From assembly GCF_030272615.1 (NCBI RefSeq), contig NC_081410.1, forward strand, positions 116,759,140 to 116,819,139: DNA of 60,000 bases, given 5' to 3'. Under the pieces are notes generated by a model. That model was not told where the DNA came from and ran no database searches. It saw only the letters and a program-made list of their open reading frames with translations. Position numbers and translations under genes: made by a program. This document shows, piece by piece, positions 56,398-60,000 of this stretch (its first letter is position 1; each line of letters opens with the position of its first letter). The DNA is from Cryptomeria japonica. Lineage: Eukaryota; Streptophyta; Pinopsida; Cupressales; Cupressaceae.

Positions 56398-58915
56398 TGT
56401 AATAACCCACTCCACTCAACCCAAAAATTTTGTCTTTTTTTTTATCACTTATTCTTAATAGTGTTTGATTCAATCGCATACTTAGGTACATCTATCCAAA
56501 TGAGATAGGCATCCATCCAACTGGGATGGGTATCTAACCATACAAGTTAGGCATCTAACCATATGGGTTAGGCATCTATCCATATAGGACTAGGCATCTA
56601 ACCATATGGGTTAGGCATCTAACCATATGGGTTAGGCATCTGTCCATACGGGACAAGAGGTTTCATCTATCCAATCCGGGATAGGCATCTACCCAAACGG
56701 GGTAGGCATCTATTCATAAGAATAGGATATGCTCTGGCCAAAGACTTTAGACTCATCGGGACCATTCGAGTCCTAAGCCACTCTCTAAAGACTACACTCT
56801 CCTACTAGGAGTGCACCAAGGTCGCCATCCTTAGGAGTATAAAAATAATTACATAAACAAGCTTGAGTTCTGCCTCGGAATTTGGCCTAAAGCCCCGGGA
56901 AGTCAAGCGAATCCATATGAGATTCCTTCTGAGTATGCATTGAATTAATTTTAACCTTTCAATTATTATTTGCACCATTTTATTAAAAGACCAAGGAGCT
57001 TCAAGAACCAACTACTCACCCATAACCAAACCCTAATCCCCATCCCCAAACACCTGAGTACGAGGGACAACTCCATCCCTAGACTGCCTACATACTTGTT
57101 TCGGCACGGGATCAAGGCATAAAGTATGTAGTTCTAGTTTTTTAACTATGGTTTAATGTAAACTGTTTGGTGGGTACGCAGCCCTTTCTAGGGTCAATGT
57201 CCCAAACAGTTTCTCTGTAGTTGCTACACACGATGGTAGCTCTATAGCAAAAAGGCTCAAGGTGGCCTTCTGCTTGTGGCCTAAAACAACTAAGTCCTAT
57301 TTCCTATCATATGCGTCACCCTTGACCTATTATACTCCACCAAAATTCATCAAGATAAATAAATTCCAAAAATGTCACACACAACCAACCTTAATGGGGT
57401 TTTTCCAAGGTTTAACTGAGTGGATGTAAATTTATTTAAGGTTTATCTTTTTTAGATTATCAATCCAAAGGAGATTACCCGCCCCTTGGATTTTTAACTT
57501 CCAAATGACCCTTATTTCTCCCCGGCATTTTATAGGGGCGATGCCACAAACGTCGTTGTTGCAACTTTATTAGGCGTTAAGTGCAGTAGTTCAACACGAC
57601 AACATTACCCGTAAGCGTGACCCAGAGGCACCATAGATATCGAATGCTGCTAGTTTTTTTGTTTGAACTCCTCTTATTTATTTGCCTAACTAGGAATTTA
57701 ACTTTTAATTCATGAATCTTAATTGAAGCAATATATCGATAAAAAAAAAAGAAACTATTATATACAACGAACTATGGTTGAAATTAAAAACTAAGGTATA
57801 AATTTTTATGTAATCGAAAAGAACATAAACAAATCAACTACTTGCGAAGAGTATTTTCTTTGAAGAAAAAAAACTATGATAATAATTGAAACTTGAACTA
57901 AAAGCATGAAAGTACTAATTGCTTGGAAATTATTATACTTGTAAAGATAATTTATGAAAAATGCTTTGAACTACTTGCTAGATATAATTGTTTGGGAACA
58001 AAGCCATTACACTTTGTGCACAAATCCTAACACTTGAAAGACACTAAATTGCTTGAAAGAAAATTAAATGATTAAATAGAAGGACTTTGGAAATGAGTTT
58101 GACACCTACTTGTTTGAAGGGAAGAACTATAATCCCAACTAATTCTTCTTTTTGAAGTAACATAATTATTTTTTATCTTTAATTATCTTCTACAAATAAT
58201 AACCTTACTTTGAATTTGAAACATAATACTTGAAAGATACTAATTTTCTTGAAACTCAATTTGCTTGATAAGGATGAGGATCCAATAATCTAGGACAATT
58301 GATTCTAACTTTATTTCGTCTTTAAAAAGAATATGATTACTTGATTTGAGTTTCACGAGACAAGTCAAGTCTTATGTTAAAACGATTTTAGATTTGGTAA
58401 AAGTATTTGGTTTTCAATTAAAGTTTACCTTGAATCCTAATTAATATTATGCTCTTACAAAATAGAATATATCATTAAACTTAATGTTAATAAATTCATC
58501 TATACTAGTTGCTTTGCAATATTAATATAATCTCACCCTTTACTAGTCTTATATGCCTTTGACTATTCATATATTTATTATCCTCAAATGCCTTGCATAC
58601 TCTATATGAGGAAATCCTTTACTAACATTAATTCATATTTCTTGAAATACACAAAAGGCGTAATTCTGAATCCAAGCACAAATTACTTGAGAGGTAAATT
58701 CTTTTAACTTTTTAATACTTACACTAATTTGAAGTATAAAAAAATATGTTTAATGTCTATTAAATAACTTAAATATTTGATATGAATGAGGGAGTCTATT
58801 TACTACTAGAATTAAATTAGATTTGACTAGTGATAATTGATGAAAAAGATCCAATACTATGGAATAAGTGTAAGGAGATAATGCTTGAGAATTAACTAAG
58901 ATTATGATAACTCAA
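56398..58915 (-). repeat. E9: 3' LTR of an inverted Tekay-like element, cut by E10
   Basis: TGTAATAACCCACTCC at the left is the reverse complement of the E7 LTR end, so this LTR is on the minus strand. No PBS lies to the left, so it is the 3' LTR. The hairpin array is at 56491-56726 and the conserved block continues to about 57660. The presumed left TSD is TCGAT (56393-56397). AT-rich sequence follows until E10 interrupts at 58915. No gene is supported. Confidence 0.85.
56491..56726. repeat. 21-base hairpin array in the E9 LTR
   Basis: About eleven units read on the plus strand with GGCAT spacers. Stem pairs: CTATC/GATAG, CCATCC/GGATGG, CTAAC/GTTAG, CTAACC/GGTTAG (three times), TGTCC/GGACA, CTATCC/GGATAG, CTACCC/GGGTAG and CTATTC/GAATAG. 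One unit (about 56576-56595) has a bulge. Confidence 0.9.
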
Positions 58916-60000
58916 TGATGAACGGATAGTATCAAACCGGTACTGAGAGGGGGGGTGAATCAGTACAGGCAAAAACAGAATCTTAAACCGGTTTGTCAGC
59001 AGACACTGTGCATTGACAGACAAATAGTAAAACCGGTCTTAAACAAAGTACAACTGGCAAAACCCAGAATAACTGAGACAAGCATAAACTGGTTGACACT
59101 TATCTTCTCATACAATCTAACACATCATTTCCATTTCACCCTAATGCATGAACAGGTAATCTACCATCAAAGATATACATATAACAGCTAGATCAACATG
59201 ATTCACCACTTGACAGAAAACAACATAGCATCACATGAAGAAGACATCACATATGACACACATATTTTTCATGTGGAAACCCAACTAGGAAAAACCACGG
59301 TGGGGATGAATACCCACAAGCTTGTTTTTTAACTCTTTAGAAGTAAACTCAGTTAGGAGCCTTGTCCAGTTAAAGACTGATACAATAGGATATGTTAGGA
59401 ACCGATCCTGTTAGGGATCACCCGGTTAAGGGATGGCTAGAATACCCGGTTAAGGGTTAAACCTTGTTAAAGGTTACCTTGTTAGAGGATTTCAAGAACT
59501 CAATGGTTTTGAGTCACCCTATTAAAGGATTTACAGCAAGCCGGTTAAAGCTACCCTATTAAGGGATTTTCTAATTGTTGAGGTGGTTAGAGATCAATAG
59601 GTATTACAATGATCTGGTAACAACACTAAATGCCAATGCAAATCCGCTTTAGCTCCTCTTCACCTTCTGCACTTACACTCTGCAGGTATCACTTCTCTCC
59701 TCTGGTCTAGCAAGAATCACGTATCTATTCAATTGGATACACACACACAACTTTTGCCAACAACCTTAGAAAGAAACACAACATTGACCTTATAGGAAAT
59801 AGATAGGTCGGTAGCATAAACCCTAAGCCCTAAACTTGTTAGGTTAAGGAATTCAAACAGTTCAATCTTGACCATTGAGCACACTGCATTAAATGCAACA
59901 ATCTTGATCCAATCTCAAGACATTCTCCATCGTTTGTTTTCCACCAATTTCATGGCAGCTGATAACCCATCACACGTTATCAGTGTTTATAGACTTTGCA
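58916..60000 (-). repeat. E10: 3' LTR of a Sirevirus-like element (runs off the window)
   Basis: TGATGAACGG at the left is the reverse complement of an E5/E6-type LTR end. GGGGGGGTGAATCAGTAC follows, as in the E2 LTR. No PBS lies to the left, so it is a 3' LTR on the minus strand; CTCAA (58911-58915) is the presumed TSD. A hairpin array lies at about 59341-59600: GATCC-TGTTAG-GGATC (59404-59419), AACCTT-GTTA-AAGGTT (59460-59475) and CCCT-ATTA-AGGG (59554-59565). No gene is supported. Confidence 0.8.

Noticed and set aside
55518-57660. Foldback or terminal-inverted-repeat DNA transposon
   Set aside because: The arms are parts of two LTRs in opposite orientation with LTR end motifs at the junction; nested insertion explains them better.

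Overview
This window is almost certainly nuclear DNA of a large-genome seed plant, most likely a conifer (the conifer call is an inference from style, not proven). It is AT-rich. I can assign nearly all of it to nested LTR retrotransposons and find no host gene, tRNA, rRNA or CRISPR array. The elements are called E1-E10 here. LTR pairs, primer binding sites (PBS), polypurine tracts (PPT), target-site duplications (TSD) and reading frames that resume across insertions define the nesting.

Layout. E1 (1-4790, +) shows only its 3' part: an antisense broken plant-mobile-domain (PMD) gene, two minisatellites, a PPT and the 3' LTR. E1 sits inside the 3' LTR of E2 (4791-12375, -), a non-autonomous Sirevirus-like element with two non-pol genes: ORF A (coiled coil plus zinc knuckles) and ORF B (unrecognised, about 1,135 codons). 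E2 abuts E3 (12376-about 28023, -), an Athila-like Ty3/gypsy element with decayed gag-pol and a downstream accessory gene. E3's gag is split by E4 (19091-26893, +), a gag-protease-only element with closely matching LTRs and TSD GTCAC. To the right is E5 (about 28024-51589, +), another ORF B element. It is broken by E6 (28976-37536, +, same family, itself carrying a solo LTR at 32272-33445) and by E7 (39196-50918, +), a Tekay-like chromovirus with 3.2-3.7 kb LTRs and TSD TGAAA. Then come E8 (LTR, +, 51754-56397), E9 (LTR, -, 56398-58915) and E10 (LTR, -, 58916 to the window end), each inserted into the one before. The deepest inferred stack is E5 > E3 > E2 > E1.

How it works together. E3 and E7 are decayed autonomous elements that once encoded Gag, protease, reverse transcriptase, RNase H and integrase. 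E2, E4, E5 and E6 show no reverse transcriptase or integrase and would have depended on enzymes supplied in trans. Most breaks in the long frames are TAG, TAA or TGA explicable by C-to-T change, with TAG commonest, as expected from decay of methylated cytosines.

Most unusual signals. (1) LTRs of two unrelated families carry tandem arrays of small hairpins whose stems differ from unit to unit yet stay self-complementary, with a constant loop; both lie between the TATA box and the PBS, so in the RNA leader. (2) ORF B is conserved in three separate pol-less elements. (3) E4 repeats a GGACC...GGTCC stem-loop in its LTR and leader. (4) An antisense PMD gene is carried by E1.
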